DNA of 64,000 nucleotides, taken from positions 40,748,720 through 40,812,719 of the forward strand of contig JALIGW010000002.1 in NCBI GenBank assembly GCA_023053685.1. The letters run 5' to 3'. Under the pieces are notes generated by a model, which did not search any database, was not told the origin of the DNA, and was given only the letters and a program-made list of their open reading frames with translations. The translations under genes and the position numbers were made by a program. The stretch is from Diadophis punctatus similis. Lineage: Eukaryota > Chordata > Lepidosauria > Squamata > Dipsadidae. Shown one piece after another: positions 37,995 through 49,080 of the stretch (positions within the stretch are counted from its first letter, which is position 1; each line of letters opens with the position of its first letter).

Positions 37995-38005
37995 ATCTAT
38001 CTATT
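37437..38005. repeat. Compound TATC/CATC/TTTC microsatellite
   Basis: Blocks of (TATC)n alternate with (CATC)n at about 37599-37660, 37740-37760 and 37855-37932, and with (TTTC)n at about 37766-37800. Frames rich in Tyr-Leu-Ser-Ile and His-Pro-Ser-Ile on + are artefacts of these repeats and not genes. Confidence 0.97.
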
Positions 38006-40567
38006 TGTCTGAGAATATAGAAAATCCATGATTATCTCTTTCAGCATTATTTTTAAATTATTATTTTTAGTTTTTAGCTGTTGAAGAAATGCTTACTGTT
38101 TTTTTCTAACCCGCCTGTTCTTCATGGTATGCAACTAGCAATTTTTTCTCCCTGAGTCTAAACTTTATAAAGATGAAATGTTTCCACCAGAGCCGTCTTG
38201 CTTGATAGAAGCGACATATATAGCTTTTAGAAAATTAAACAAAAACCTTGAGAGACTGGTTAAAGCATTACATCAGTCTTGAACCTAATGTGTATTGTGA
38301 TCAATACAGGTCTAGGGATAAGTCACTTTTTGAAGGCAAGTTAATTATTTACAGCTTTATTCAGATGCCTGTTGAATAGGCTGCACATTGGAAAAATCTC
38401 ACATCTGAAAAGTAATAACAATGAATCCAGGATAATTTGATTCCTTTTTTTAAAAAAGGCCTAACAAATGCTTCTCGTGAGGCACTGTTTGAACATTTTA
38501 TTGCCAGATGTCTTTGCCTATTACGGTGTAAGTGCAAAACAATAGCATTTGTTGAGGTCTGTCATTTAACAAGAAATCCAGGTGCATAAAGGAACAGGAG
38601 CTACTGAGCACTAGGGGATCTGAGTGACAGCCAAAAGCTTTCAAGGCACATCCTTGCTTGCAGAGTTGAGAGATTCATCAATTGGCAAATTGGCATGTGC
38701 CAGATGAAGGGGATTTAGTCAGAGTGCCAGCTTTCCTACAGGTATACCTGCTGTGAAAAACAAGGCCAACAATTAATACCAAAGTGACTGTGCAAATAGA
38801 CAGGCAAAGACTCTAACCCTCCCTGGTCTCTTTCTGTATGATTCTGCCATGTCTTTCTAGAGGACAGATAGCAGAAGTCAGTTTATTGATTGATCATAAC
38901 CTGCTATAGAAACAAGATGGGCAGGCTTGTCAATGAGGAATCAGAGACGGGAACTCCAGGAAAATTTAAACAAAGGCTCACAAAGAATGAAAAGCCTTTA
39001 ATGCACTTTTTTCTCATTTTAAACAGCAATCCAGAATATAGAGTGGCAGAGAGAGTAACTATTCCATTTTGCTATAAAAATCTATTTCCAGCCTATGAAA
39101 TGTTCAGACCACTGCTGATAAAGATATTGGCTACTATCACGTGAAACACAGTATGGAACAAATAATGTGAACTATGCTTGAGAGGGGGGTGTGGGGACGC
39201 ATGTGTCCAAATTCAGCATTAAGCATTGTGTGCATAATGGCAGCAATTTGCAAGAAATTGATGCACCCCAATCATTTTGCAGTATTAAGCAGGAACACTC
39301 TATTCATATAAATTGTGGAAAAAACAAAGGAGTAACATTCAGACTGGACTGGGCTCAATTGAATTACCCTCCTAATATCTGTTCTAACAGAAGGACCCCC
39401 ATGGAGTCCCGAGGACTATAAATTAGAATTTAACTATATATCATAGAGACTGCACAGCTACTGCAGATGTATTCTTTCTCCTCTCAATGCATTTTATAAA
39501 ATACGACCAAAGAAATCCATGATATCAGTCTGTGCAGTACTTCACCCTATTTTTTTCCAGCTGATATTTTATATCTAGTAGAGAAGAAAATCATGAATAA
39601 GAAAATGTTTGTTTCACCAAAAATGATCACGATATGGGAAGCTATCTTATTTCAGACACAACCATTGATCATTCCAGCTGAGAATCATCTACAGTGTGAA
39701 AGTTGAAAGGGATGCTTTGTTTTGATAACATTTTGAAGGAAGTATCCTCTTGAAATTGCTTCCCAAAGAAATGTGGTTCTCTTGTTCTTTTTTTTCCCCT
39801 TTTTAGGTTTACTTTTTTAAAAAGTGATTTAAAGAATAAAACAAATAACTAAGAAGAAAGTAAAAGAGGACAGAGTGGATGGAAAATAAACTGTAAGTAA
39901 ATAAACAGAATGTACAGATGTCATAAAATTTAAAATACGTTGTTTCATTGATTAGTGTATGCTATAAATTTTGCCACTGCTTTTAAGGAGAAGTGAAGTA
40001 ATGATGTTGTTTCACCTTGCTCTACTGTGGTATGATCCACAGTGTGCCTTGAAGGTCTTGCAAGCCGGGCAACTTCAGTGAATACTGAATAACCTATCTT
40101 GGAAAACATTTTCCTCCAGACAGCTCATGAAAGCTTTGGTAAGTGCTGCAGAGGAAGTTATCACCTGTCTGGTCCAGGTACCTTGAAAAAAACTCTTGCA
40201 AGCAACGCCTTCTAGGTTGGATGGTTTCTCTGTATATTCTGGGCGGTTCCAAAACTGTAGCATTTTGAACAGCATGTGGGAGAAAGCTGAGAAGAGTCTT
40301 CTTTTATAGCAGTGACCCATAATTTCTCAAGGCCATCCAATGAATCAATTCAGGTTGTCTTTTCAGTGAAGCAAATCATGTTACCCTATAGTGTAAATTA
40401 CTTTACCAAATATTACCTAAGTTATTTTGGTTAGGCCTATTACTTATCCAGTCTATTGTACCTGCAGAGTTTCCAACAGAAGTCTGAATTGGAGAACTTT
40501 GGACTGTAAAATATATGCTCAATATAATCATGTATGCTCAGTCATGCAGACATATTCAGTATGTGTA
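38006..40567. other. Unique sequence, no gene seen
   Basis: No recognised repeat or gene. The stretch at about 38500-38800 is repeat-free and of mixed composition. Frames of 60-84 residues in this block have no familiar domain. Confidence 0.5.
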
Positions 40568-40613
40568 GCTAAATACCCACTGAAGATATATATATCTTCA
40601 GTGGGTATTTAGC
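40568..40613. repeat. Perfect 46-bp palindrome
   Basis: The left arm gctaaatacccactgaagat plus ata is exactly mirrored by the right arm tat plus atcttcagtgggtatttagc, with no spacer. The centre is tatata. Confidence 0.95.
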
Positions 40614-42003
40614 CACTAATCTAAAGTACTTGAAGGTACTTGTATATACTTGTACCTTATATGGGGAAATTCCCATTAAAATGGAAAATGTGATTATTAG
40701 ACAGTGTGATTAATTATCATGCAGCTTTGTTTCAGAGGAATGGAAACACTAGTTAAATGATATTAAACACATATCAGTAGCTGATATGGCTTAAATTTTT
40801 AAAAAGTAAGGAAAAAAGAGAGAACAAAAAGATCTGTAGCAGCCAGATAGTTGCTAGTTTTCAAAAAGACAGGGAAGCCAAGGCACAGGGCAATTACAGG
40901 ATTCAAAACAGAATACTAAGAACTTAATAGTTAAAGCTATACTTAGCATGAGGCAGAAGCAAAGGGGAAAAAATTGTTCATCTGATCCAGGAAGTTGAAA
41001 AGAAGCTTCAGAAAGGTTTCTGGCTGTTTAACTGAGCTAAATCCCACTAATAGAATAATAGAAGATCATGTTATGGGAGACAAGTAATTATTGACAGGCA
41101 AAATATCAGTATTATAAATGATATATTGGAGCTGGGTATTATTAGGATTCAGACACCTCTTCCAAAGTGAATGCAATATTGGACTTACTTTAATTCATGA
41201 TTTTTAAAGAGAGTTGTCATACCATACATTACCCCCCACCATCACACATTTTTGTAAAACTGATTTTATGTGGATCCATGGAAAGATACAGTCTTGCAAC
41301 ATATCTATGGAGAGAAATAGAGGGATGGTCCCTCAGCTCCCTCAATGTGCAATTATACTTTAGTAGATTTGCTAGATTTTTTGTTGCTACAAGAGTCCAT
41401 TCTTCAGTATCATCTGGGAGGCCCTTTTGTACCACAGTCACCATGTCTCTGAAACAGCCTTCTCTCAGCCACTATGAATCCAAAAGTTGTCAGGCTCATT
41501 AAATCAATACCAAAGATAATAGAGCTACTACACCTGACAGTGTGAAGTCAGCTAGAGGGTTTTAGCAGTCTTTGTGCTTTCTGTTTGTGCAAACGACAGG
41601 TACAGTAAATATTATTGACATGTTGGGTTTGTTGAAGGATTTTAAATAAAAAGGTCTTTCTTGAGTTCCTTTTTTTTAAAAAAATAATAATCTGAGAATT
41701 AAATTGTTTGACTGAATGACTGTCAAGCAAACTTGGCATCTATACAAGGGTATCCTAACTAGCTCTGTGCCTAGTAATTTCCCTCTGCAGGTCATTCCTT
41801 GTGTGCCTTTCCTATATAATACCTAATAAGACGTGTCAGTCTTCAAATGTTCACCTCATCCTGGATATATGTCAGAAGCAAAGAAGCTTTGACATTAGGC
41901 TCCCTTCTGACTAGGCTGTGTCCACTAATTATAAAGCTAAAATCACCAACAGGCTTTGAACAGGACAGCTACCTGTTGATTACTACTATTTTTCTTTTTG
42001 ATG
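40614..42003. other. Unique sequence, no gene seen
   Basis: Short direct repeats of aaggtacttg / tatacttgtacc occur at 40624-40658. No other feature recognised. Confidence 0.5.
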
Positions 42004-42011
42004 ATCCGTTC

Positions 42012-42369
42012 CAGAGGTGGGTTCCTCCCGGTTCAGACCAGTTCTATAGAACTGGTAGTAAACCGCGGTGACTGGTAGTAAACCAGTGGTAAAGTTATGG
42101 AGCCAGTTCTGTTGGTGCCGGTCCGTGGACGCCACCATCTTTTTTTGGGAATTTTTTTGGGGGGGATTTTTTTTGGGGGGGGGCTTGTTGGTGTTTGCTT
42201 CTGCACATTTTGGCACTGCGCATGCGCCACCATCTTGCTTTTGCCTTTTTTGCCTTTTTTGCTTGTTTTTTGGTACTGCACATGTGCACACACAGAGCGG
42301 CCACAGGAGGAAGCTAACCGGCATGGGAGGAAGCTAACCGGCGGCGAGGTAAGTTAGAACCCACCCCTG
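42012..42369 (+). mobile_element. hAT-type foldback MITE
   Basis: Starts cagaggtgggttcctcccgg and ends gttagaacccacccctg. Flanks are atccgttc (42004-42011) and atctgttc (42370-42377), 7 of 8 matching. It shares ggttctatagaac..gtagtaa, a T/G-rich middle and ctgcgcatgcgccacc (near 42217) with the copy at 7443. A short internal duplication (actggtagtaaacc) is at about 42050-42084. Confidence 0.87.
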
Positions 42370-42562
42370 ATCTGTTCACAGGCAGAGAAACCAAAAGGAA
42401 AGAGATTTGTGGTTTTAGGACCTCTTTTTTAAAACAAGTTTTATTGAAGTTTAAAATTACAAAAATAAAAAAATTAATACAAACTAAGGAGAATGTAAAC
42501 AAGAAAAAGAAAGGAAAAAAGATGGGTAAAGGAGAATATATATTTAAATGCATGTCTATATC

Positions 42563-42572
<10 letters not shown>
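42370..42572. other. A-rich sequence, possible retroposon tail
   Basis: The stretch ttttttaaaacaagttttat at about 42426 could be the antisense poly(A) end of a LINE, but no coding sequence supports it. Confidence 0.25.

Positions 42573-42613
<41 letters not shown>
42572..42613. repeat. (AC)n microsatellite
   Basis: About 20 AC units. Confidence 0.96.
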
Positions 42614-42614
<1 letters not shown>

Positions 42615-42737
42615 AATATAAAATCCTGATAGCACTTGTTGATACAGTTAAAACATGATTTTTTAACATGAGTTAAAAAAATTACAAATGATAGTTTGTC
42701 ATTTGTAGACAAAATAAAAAAATGGCTGTTTATAGCG

Positions 42738-42757
42738 TATATATATATATATATATT
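42738..42757. repeat. Short (AT)n run
   Basis: Ten AT units. Confidence 0.9.
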
Positions 42758-43284
42758 GGCTTAAAGAAATAGGGGTTTTTGCCTCTTTTACACTGATCCT
42801 AAGAGCATTAGAATAGTAATTGGAATGGCTGTTTTCTAATTAAAGAGCTTAGTCATAATAACAGAATAATATGGGAAGAACAACTATAAGCAAAGTCACT
42901 GATGAGTATTCAGAGGCACCATAGATTCTGCAGAATACAAGCTTTGGAATCCAGGGAAATTAATCTTTCGGGGCTTACATGAATCACATAATCAGAGCCT
43001 TTGGACCTAGGTGGCTAATTATAAAAAAGCTTTCATTGGGGCTTGGGGTCCGTAGAAAGGAATCTTTTCAGACCTTGTCTGGATCATACAATCAAAGTCA
43101 TTTTGTTCAGGGATCATTCATTCAAGATATACAGATGTTGTATGATTTAAGTGTTAGAATAAACAAAACTTTTGATGTGTCTTTACATAAGATGACAAAC
43201 CATTTTTTGTTTGACTACCATTTGTTGAATATACTATAATTGTTTGGGTTCTTAGAAAAGACTATCTTGAGGATTACACAACTC
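42758..43284. other. Unique sequence
   Basis: Nothing recognised. Confidence 0.5.
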
Positions 43285-43292
43285 ATCTAAAC

Positions 43293-43604
43293 CAGGGGTG
43301 AAATGTTCCCGGTTCGGGCGGCCCGGTCAGTCGTCGTAGAGCCGATAGAGCCAATAGCGATCACAGTGCGAGGCTTCCCCTACCCGCTTCCCCCACCCAC
43401 CTGGACGCTGCCATTTGGGTTCTTTTACCCTCTGTGCATGTGCAGAATGCTTTGTGCATGCGTAGAGGGTAAAAGAACCCAAATGGCGGCGTCCAGGCGG
43501 GTGGGGGAAGCAGGTGGGGGAAGCCTCGCGCTGCGATCGCTATTAGCTCTATCGGCTCTACGACGACCGACCGGCCCACCTGAACCGGGAGCATTTCACC
43601 CCTG
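43293..43604. mobile_element. 312-bp near-palindromic hAT-type MITE
   Basis: Ends caggggtgaaatgttcccgg and ccgggagcatttcacccctg. The direct repeat atctaaac is perfect (43285-43292 and 43605-43612). The two arms of about 150 bp are complementary along nearly all their length, meeting around gtgcatgtgcagaatgcttt at 43434-43453. The inner arm (gcttcccc..ccgccatttg..ttctttt..ccctctg type) is shared with 61161-61472; the outer arm is different. Confidence 0.93.
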
Positions 43605-43612
43605 ATCTAAAC

Positions 43613-44440
43613 CCAAACAAATCTCATGACAGCTTAGTATGTTGTCCTGTCAGCTTCAAGTCCCTTAATTAACTCTGGTCCATAAGTCAATGCATTTATA
43701 CTCAGCCATAATGGCACAAACCTCACCTAAATCCTTTTTAGAGGACCAGAGTCACCGGGACAATTTCAGAAAGGCCAATTGAAACTCAAAATCCCAAGGC
43801 CATGCCTGCCTGTGTCCATATACTTATCTTCCTCTGACACTAGAATATAGCAAAGTTAATTTACTACATTATACTATGCTGTTAACAACAGAAAGTGTTG
43901 CTTTTGTTATGTTCACTTTCTTTTAAACAATATTTTGACTACCATGACAGAATTCTGTAAAATGACTCCAGATTCCAGCCATGTAATGTGTCAAGTTATC
44001 CCATAGAGCTAATATTCATCATGTTTGTCAGAATCTAAATATCCTAAGGCGGCATCAGTATAGTGCAAGACATATAATGGGCAGTCATTATGTTAGAATA
44101 AGCATTGTTAAGAAAAATATGATAGAAAAATAAGGAGAAAGGGAAAAAATTGGATGAATTTTTTTTCCTTTTATAAACTATGCATTAGCTATCATACTAA
44201 TAAAGGAGAATATTTGTAGCTTAGGGTTGAAATGAGAGGTCCTTGGTGTTCTCTAATCTCGGTTGTTTTCTTACAGATGTTTCATTATCCAAATTAGGAA
44301 ACATTAACAGTGCTGGCTATCATACACCTCAGCCAAAAGTCTTCCAGACAATCAACAGAAACGAGAATATACAAATTAAGTAAATAAAAGTAATGTCAAT
44401 TTTAAAAAAGTTAAAAACAACTGCTTATAATAAAGATAAA
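43613..44440. other. Unique sequence
   Basis: Nothing recognised. Confidence 0.5.
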
Positions 44441-44510
44441 GGTGTCTTGGGCATGGGGTTTGATTAGAGGAACTCTGAAGTGCCTTCCACCCTATTCTCC
44501 AATGTTGTAT
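44441..44510 (+). mobile_element. Possible ancient CR1 3' end
   Basis: The phrase ggggtttgattagaggaac followed by gaagtgccttccaccctatt resembles the CR1 3' terminus (ggtttgga.tagatgacc..ccttccaac). It is short and diverged. Confidence 0.4.
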
Positions 44511-45809
44511 CTTCTACTTTTCAATCCATAATCCACTTTTTCTCTTAAGCTTCCTGGAACTTCCAGCCAAGAGCGAATCTGAGAGTGAAAATGTAAAGAA
44601 ATGGGCTTCTGGAGGAATACCCAAAGTGGAAAAGGAGAGAATGCTTGTTATGGAGTCATGATGCAAATGTGACAATTCACTTGCTTTAGACATTAGAATG
44701 CAAGAACATAAGTCACAATTATGTGACAACAATTCTCTGTGTACATATTACTTTGGTGTCATCACAATTTTCTGAAGGTACTGTTCTGAAACGGCTTTTC
44801 TGTTTTGCCCAGAGAGGAGAGAGGTTTCTACTTATCAAATAAGACCTTTCAGTCTGTTTATTATAGTTCAGAGTTGTATTTGAAGCATATAGACATAAAC
44901 ATTGAAAAGAACACAGCAATCTTTTGGGGTCTGGTCTGTTTGTTTTCTAAATGCCTGTAGCTGCTTCAGTCCTTTCCTTTCTTAGGAGAAGGATTATGCA
45001 CAAATCAAACAGAAGGTCACAGCCTTCCTATGGAAGAAGAAATGCTGCCTTGGGAGGCATCTCTGTTGAAAAAAAAAGCCCCAATCAAGGAACTATTGTT
45101 TGTAACTTTCCAAAATCAAAGTTCTAATCACCCCTTTATTCTTTATTTCAAAATAATTTTTTTTAATGCTTAAACTAGTATTTAAACTTCTTCCACTAAG
45201 TGTTGAAGAAAACTTACCCAGTGCTGAAAAACTTGCCAATTCAAAGGTTTCTAATAGCTGAAAAGCAGTTAACAAGCAATTTCTGAAAGTGATTAGAAAA
45301 GGAAGTATTTAAATCCAGTGGCATTAAAAGTGTCACCTATGGGTTGAGCAAAATAGCTATTTCCTGGTCTCCTGGTGCTCTTCCTGGTGCCAGAAATTGC
45401 TGTCTTATGGTCTCCTCAAAGGAGTAACTAAATGGAGCAGTTATGAGCAATAGCTGATCCTCTCGTTATCTGGAGAGGAATTACAAAAATCTGGTCTACC
45501 CACTGTCTTCTCATTCCACTACAGTCATTGGCTCTACTTTTAGTGGAGTCATCTTTATTTGCCATTTCTTTTCCAGAACCCCACTAATCAAGGAACTTCT
45601 AATGAGAAAACCACAACCCACCAATACTGACAAGCTACTGCATATAAAGTAGGAACAAACATCATACTTATTAGCATTGATGATGTTACCTAGTCTGATA
45701 ATGAAAAATCTGCAGGCAAACTGATGTTTTGTTAACAGACTAAGTAACATCATCAGAGAGCACCAAGGACTCCACAGTTCAACACTGAGTTACATATATT
45801 TCCTTCTAT
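44511..45809. other. Unique sequence, no gene seen
   Basis: No recognised gene or repeat. Confidence 0.5.
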
Positions 45810-45824
45810 AGAAATACTCTTGTA

Positions 45825-47940
45825 GGAGAAACCGGAAGCATAGTGGCGAGACAGACTGGAAATAGCGAGCTCTGATCAGCTTCACAAAAATCCAGTCTTA
45901 CAAACCATTGTTGGGGGGTCTTCAGACCAGAACTGTCCTGAAGGGACGGTGAAGAAGGAGAGGCATCTCGGATGACCACATAGGAGCAGGCAAGTGGCTC
46001 GATCAGTCAGAGACAGCTATCCAGACTGGCGGTGGGGGTAGTGGCCATTTTCAAATGACTGCTACAAAGCTGGGGCAACTAGACTAAGTGTATGTGCAGG
46101 AGCGGTGTTTGGACAGAGTGCTGAAACCGGGTGAGAGAGTGGCCAACTCACAGGTAAAAGGTAACCTTGAAATTGGATTTTAAAGAATTTTCAGAGCTGA
46201 AAATAGCGGCTAATTGGCACTTGGGAATTGTATAGAAGAAAGAAAGAAAGTGGAGGCTAAATTACTAAAGCCCAAGAAGATTATTTGCAATTGGAGAAAT
46301 ATAAAATAATAAAAGAAATAAATTTGGGAGAAAAGCCTTTTTTTGGGTGGATTTAAAGGTTTTTTGACAGCTTTGACAACCAGCTGATTTGAGTGCATTG
46401 TGGATTGGAGAGAGCCATCTGATGGAAAGAAGAAAATATTGCAACACTTTGTGGAATCTAAAAGAGAAAGTGTAGCTGTGTAACCTGACCTTGACTGTAA
46501 GAAGATAAATTTACTTTGGGAACTTTTAAGGAGTGTTTGTTTTGCCTATACCATTTGGCTTTGTTTTTCTATAGGTGTGGAAGACAACAAATAGTGGAAT
46601 TGATTTGGTTTGGATTAATATTTGAATTGGATATATTAGAAGTTGAAAATAAAAAGAGATTACATGGACCCTAAGTACAAATTAAATGTGTTATAATATA
46701 AAAAGTTTAAAAGTCTGTTAAATTGGCAATATGGAGATTTGGATGTATGAGGAATTATTTGAGATGTTTAAAAATGTGGGTGAAACCTTAAAAGGTGATA
46801 AAAAATCATAAATCTTGTTGGAGCATGCAGAGCATGAAATAGGAGAAGAGTCAGAAATCTTGCTGGAATATACAGAGCAAGAAATAGGAGAGAAGGTGGT
46901 AAAAGAGAATACAATCGAGCAACAAAAAACAATATTGAAGAAGGGACTGAAAGCAAAAAACAGTTTGATGATTTTACTGGGATTTATAGTGACATGAAAA
47001 GAATTGACAGAGGGGAATGTCCCTCAAAAAGAATCAATCCAAGAGTAAAGAGAGAAATAGTGGGAAGAGACCAGGGAAAATTGGGGGGAGAACCACTCGA
47101 ATATTATATGCAAAAGAAAGAAAAAGGACTCAGAAGAAAAGATATAAGATACATAAAAATAAAAAAATAAAAAGAAGAAATTAAGGGAATGGGATAAAAG
47201 GAGAACATTAATAAGTGGAAATATTGATAGACTATAAGATTAGTGGAAAAGAGGAAGAAAGATAAGGTTCATATTAGAAGATTTAAGGAAATTATATAAA
47301 TATTAATTGGGTTTAATTAAGTTAAAGGTTTCTATGTTAGATTTGTGTATGATGATGTATATTGATTATGGTAAAATAGATCAGCAGTAATTAAGCTATA
47401 TGGTGTATATTTATGGCAAAACAGATTAGTAGAAAAAGTAAGATGGGAAATCTGATATATTATTAATCATGGACAGCTAATTAAGTGAAAGGGTTGTTAT
47501 GTAAGTTTTGAAGATGATGATGTATATTGTTTATAGTAAAATGGAACAGCAGACGGAATGTGGGGTAATTTGGTTTAATTTTAAAGATAACTTAAATTAA
47601 ATTATGTTAATTAAATTAGGAGATGAAGTTGAAATGCAATGGGATAGAAAATCTGAGAAATGTGTGGATAATGAATAAAGATGATAATTGATGTTATGGT
47701 AAGAGATCAGGAATTTGGGCGATTAGTAATATTGTTTATGTATTAAGAAGAAAATAAGTTAAAAAATATGTAAAGAGAATACTGTGGCTGAAATTGAAAA
47801 TAGAGGGATGATATAAAATGGACTATGTATATGGAAAGATATGTAAGATTGATCTGGACAACACAGTATTCTGTTCATAATATATGTATGTTGGTGGGAG
47901 GGGGGAACAAGAAATTTGTAATAAAAATTGATTTAAAAAA
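45825..47940 (+). mobile_element. L1-like non-autonomous element, internally deleted
   Basis: A 15-bp direct repeat agaaatactcttgta flanks the segment (45810-45824 and 47941-47955). The right end is A-rich (attgatttaaaaaaa). The left end is GC-richer and starts ggagaaaccggaagcatagt, like a LINE 5' untranslated region. About 46730-47000 holds a broken coding-like stretch rich in Glu and Lys (EHAEHEIGEESEILLEYTEQ), which could be an ORF1 remnant. No reverse transcriptase or endonuclease frame is present. About 47315-47560 contains two copies of a unit (taattaag..aaagg..tgatgatgtatattg..gtaaaat..agcag) offset by about 165 bp. I infer an L1-derived element mobilised in trans. Confidence 0.6.
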
Positions 47941-48004
47941 AGAAATACTCTTGTACTGGGCTTTGTTATTGCATGTTACTTGAAGGGCTAGTTCACAATG
48001 AAAA

Positions 48005-49080
48005 AAAATCAAGAGTCTATATAAAGAAAATAACTACAAATGCCTGGGCATCCTTCAGGCTGACAACATCAAGCACACTAAAGTCAAGAAGAAGGTTAAT
48101 AGTGAATATATCAAAAGAATGAAGAAATTCTTAAACTCCAAACTCAGTAGCAAAAATACCATCAAGATGATTAACACTTAAGGATAGAAAAGAGAAACAA
48201 CAAGGCTAAATATTACATGACCACTATATTAAAAAAAAACACCTAGCAGACAAAGTAAATAACAGCAAAACCTGACAATGGCTAAGAAAGTCTTATGAAC
48301 AAATGAATATAAAGTCAAAAATTGAGAAGACACCAAAAGACAGCAAATGCTGCCTCTGCAAAGAAACTGAAGAAACACCAAATTAGCTAGTTGGTTATTG
48401 CAAGAAGATCACACTGACTGATTATCAACAACGGCATGACAAAGTATCAACAGTGGTGCATTGGATTATCTGGGAGAAATATCACTTGCCTGCAAGGAAG
48501 TACTGGTGGAATAGAAAAGCAGTAGAAAATACAGAAGCCAAAGTGCTCTGGGACTTTAGAATTAAAACAGACAAACATCTGCCACACAGCAGCCAAGAGT
48601 TAACAACTGTTGATAAGAAAGATGAAAAGTCTGGATAGTGGACATTGCTAAAGACAACAGAATAGAAGAGAAAAAAATATTATAAAATATAAAGACCTGC
48701 AAGTAGAATGACTGTGGCAAAAGAAAATAAAGATAGTAGTAATAGTAATAGGTACCTTGCATGCAATTCCAAAACATCTGGAACACCACTGAACACAATC
48801 GGCATTAACAAAATCACCCATCAGTCAATTGCAAAAGGCAGCGTTACTTGGAACTGCTTACATCACGGGTGTCAAACTAGCCGCGTCACGTTGCCATCAC
48901 ATGACATTTCACGACATTTTTCCTATTTGTGGAGCTGAGGTGACTGTGGCCTGCATGTGATGAATCTGGCCTTCGGGCCGCCAGTTTGATACCCCTGGCT
49001 TACATCCTGCAACAATATTTTTAATTTTATGAAAAATAACACCTGCCCTTTCCAGGACTTTGGGAAGAATTCAAGAGGTA
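48005..49080 (+). mobile_element. R4-clade-like LINE relic (C-terminal part)
   Basis: On + the sequence encodes broken pieces in order. First is YKCLGILQADNIKHTKVKKK followed by a NTIKMINT stretch, typical of the region downstream of the reverse transcriptase in R4/Dong/Rex6 proteins. Next is a CCLCKETEE zinc-finger-like piece, then a RHDKVSTVVHW stretch. Then come KVLWDFRIKTDKHLPH and similar motifs of the restriction-enzyme-like endonuclease domain. Then LLGTAYI and ILQQYF-like ends. Frame breaks are numerous. A hAT MITE interrupts it at 48864-48997. Family assignment is from motif memory. Confidence 0.6.
48864..48997. mobile_element. 134-bp hAT MITE, nested in LINE relic
   Basis: Ends cacgggtgtcaaactagccg and cgccagtttgatacccctg. 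The direct repeat gcttacat is perfect (48856-48863 and 48998-49005). Removing one copy of the repeat and the MITE would rejoin the LINE coding relic in phase, so it inserted after that LINE. Confidence 0.92.

Noticed and set aside
37330..38031. Longest open frame in the window (233 residues, Tyr-Leu-Ser-Ile repeats)
   Set aside because: It is a translation of TATC/CATC tetranucleotide repeats; length 4n repeats give open frames in several phases.
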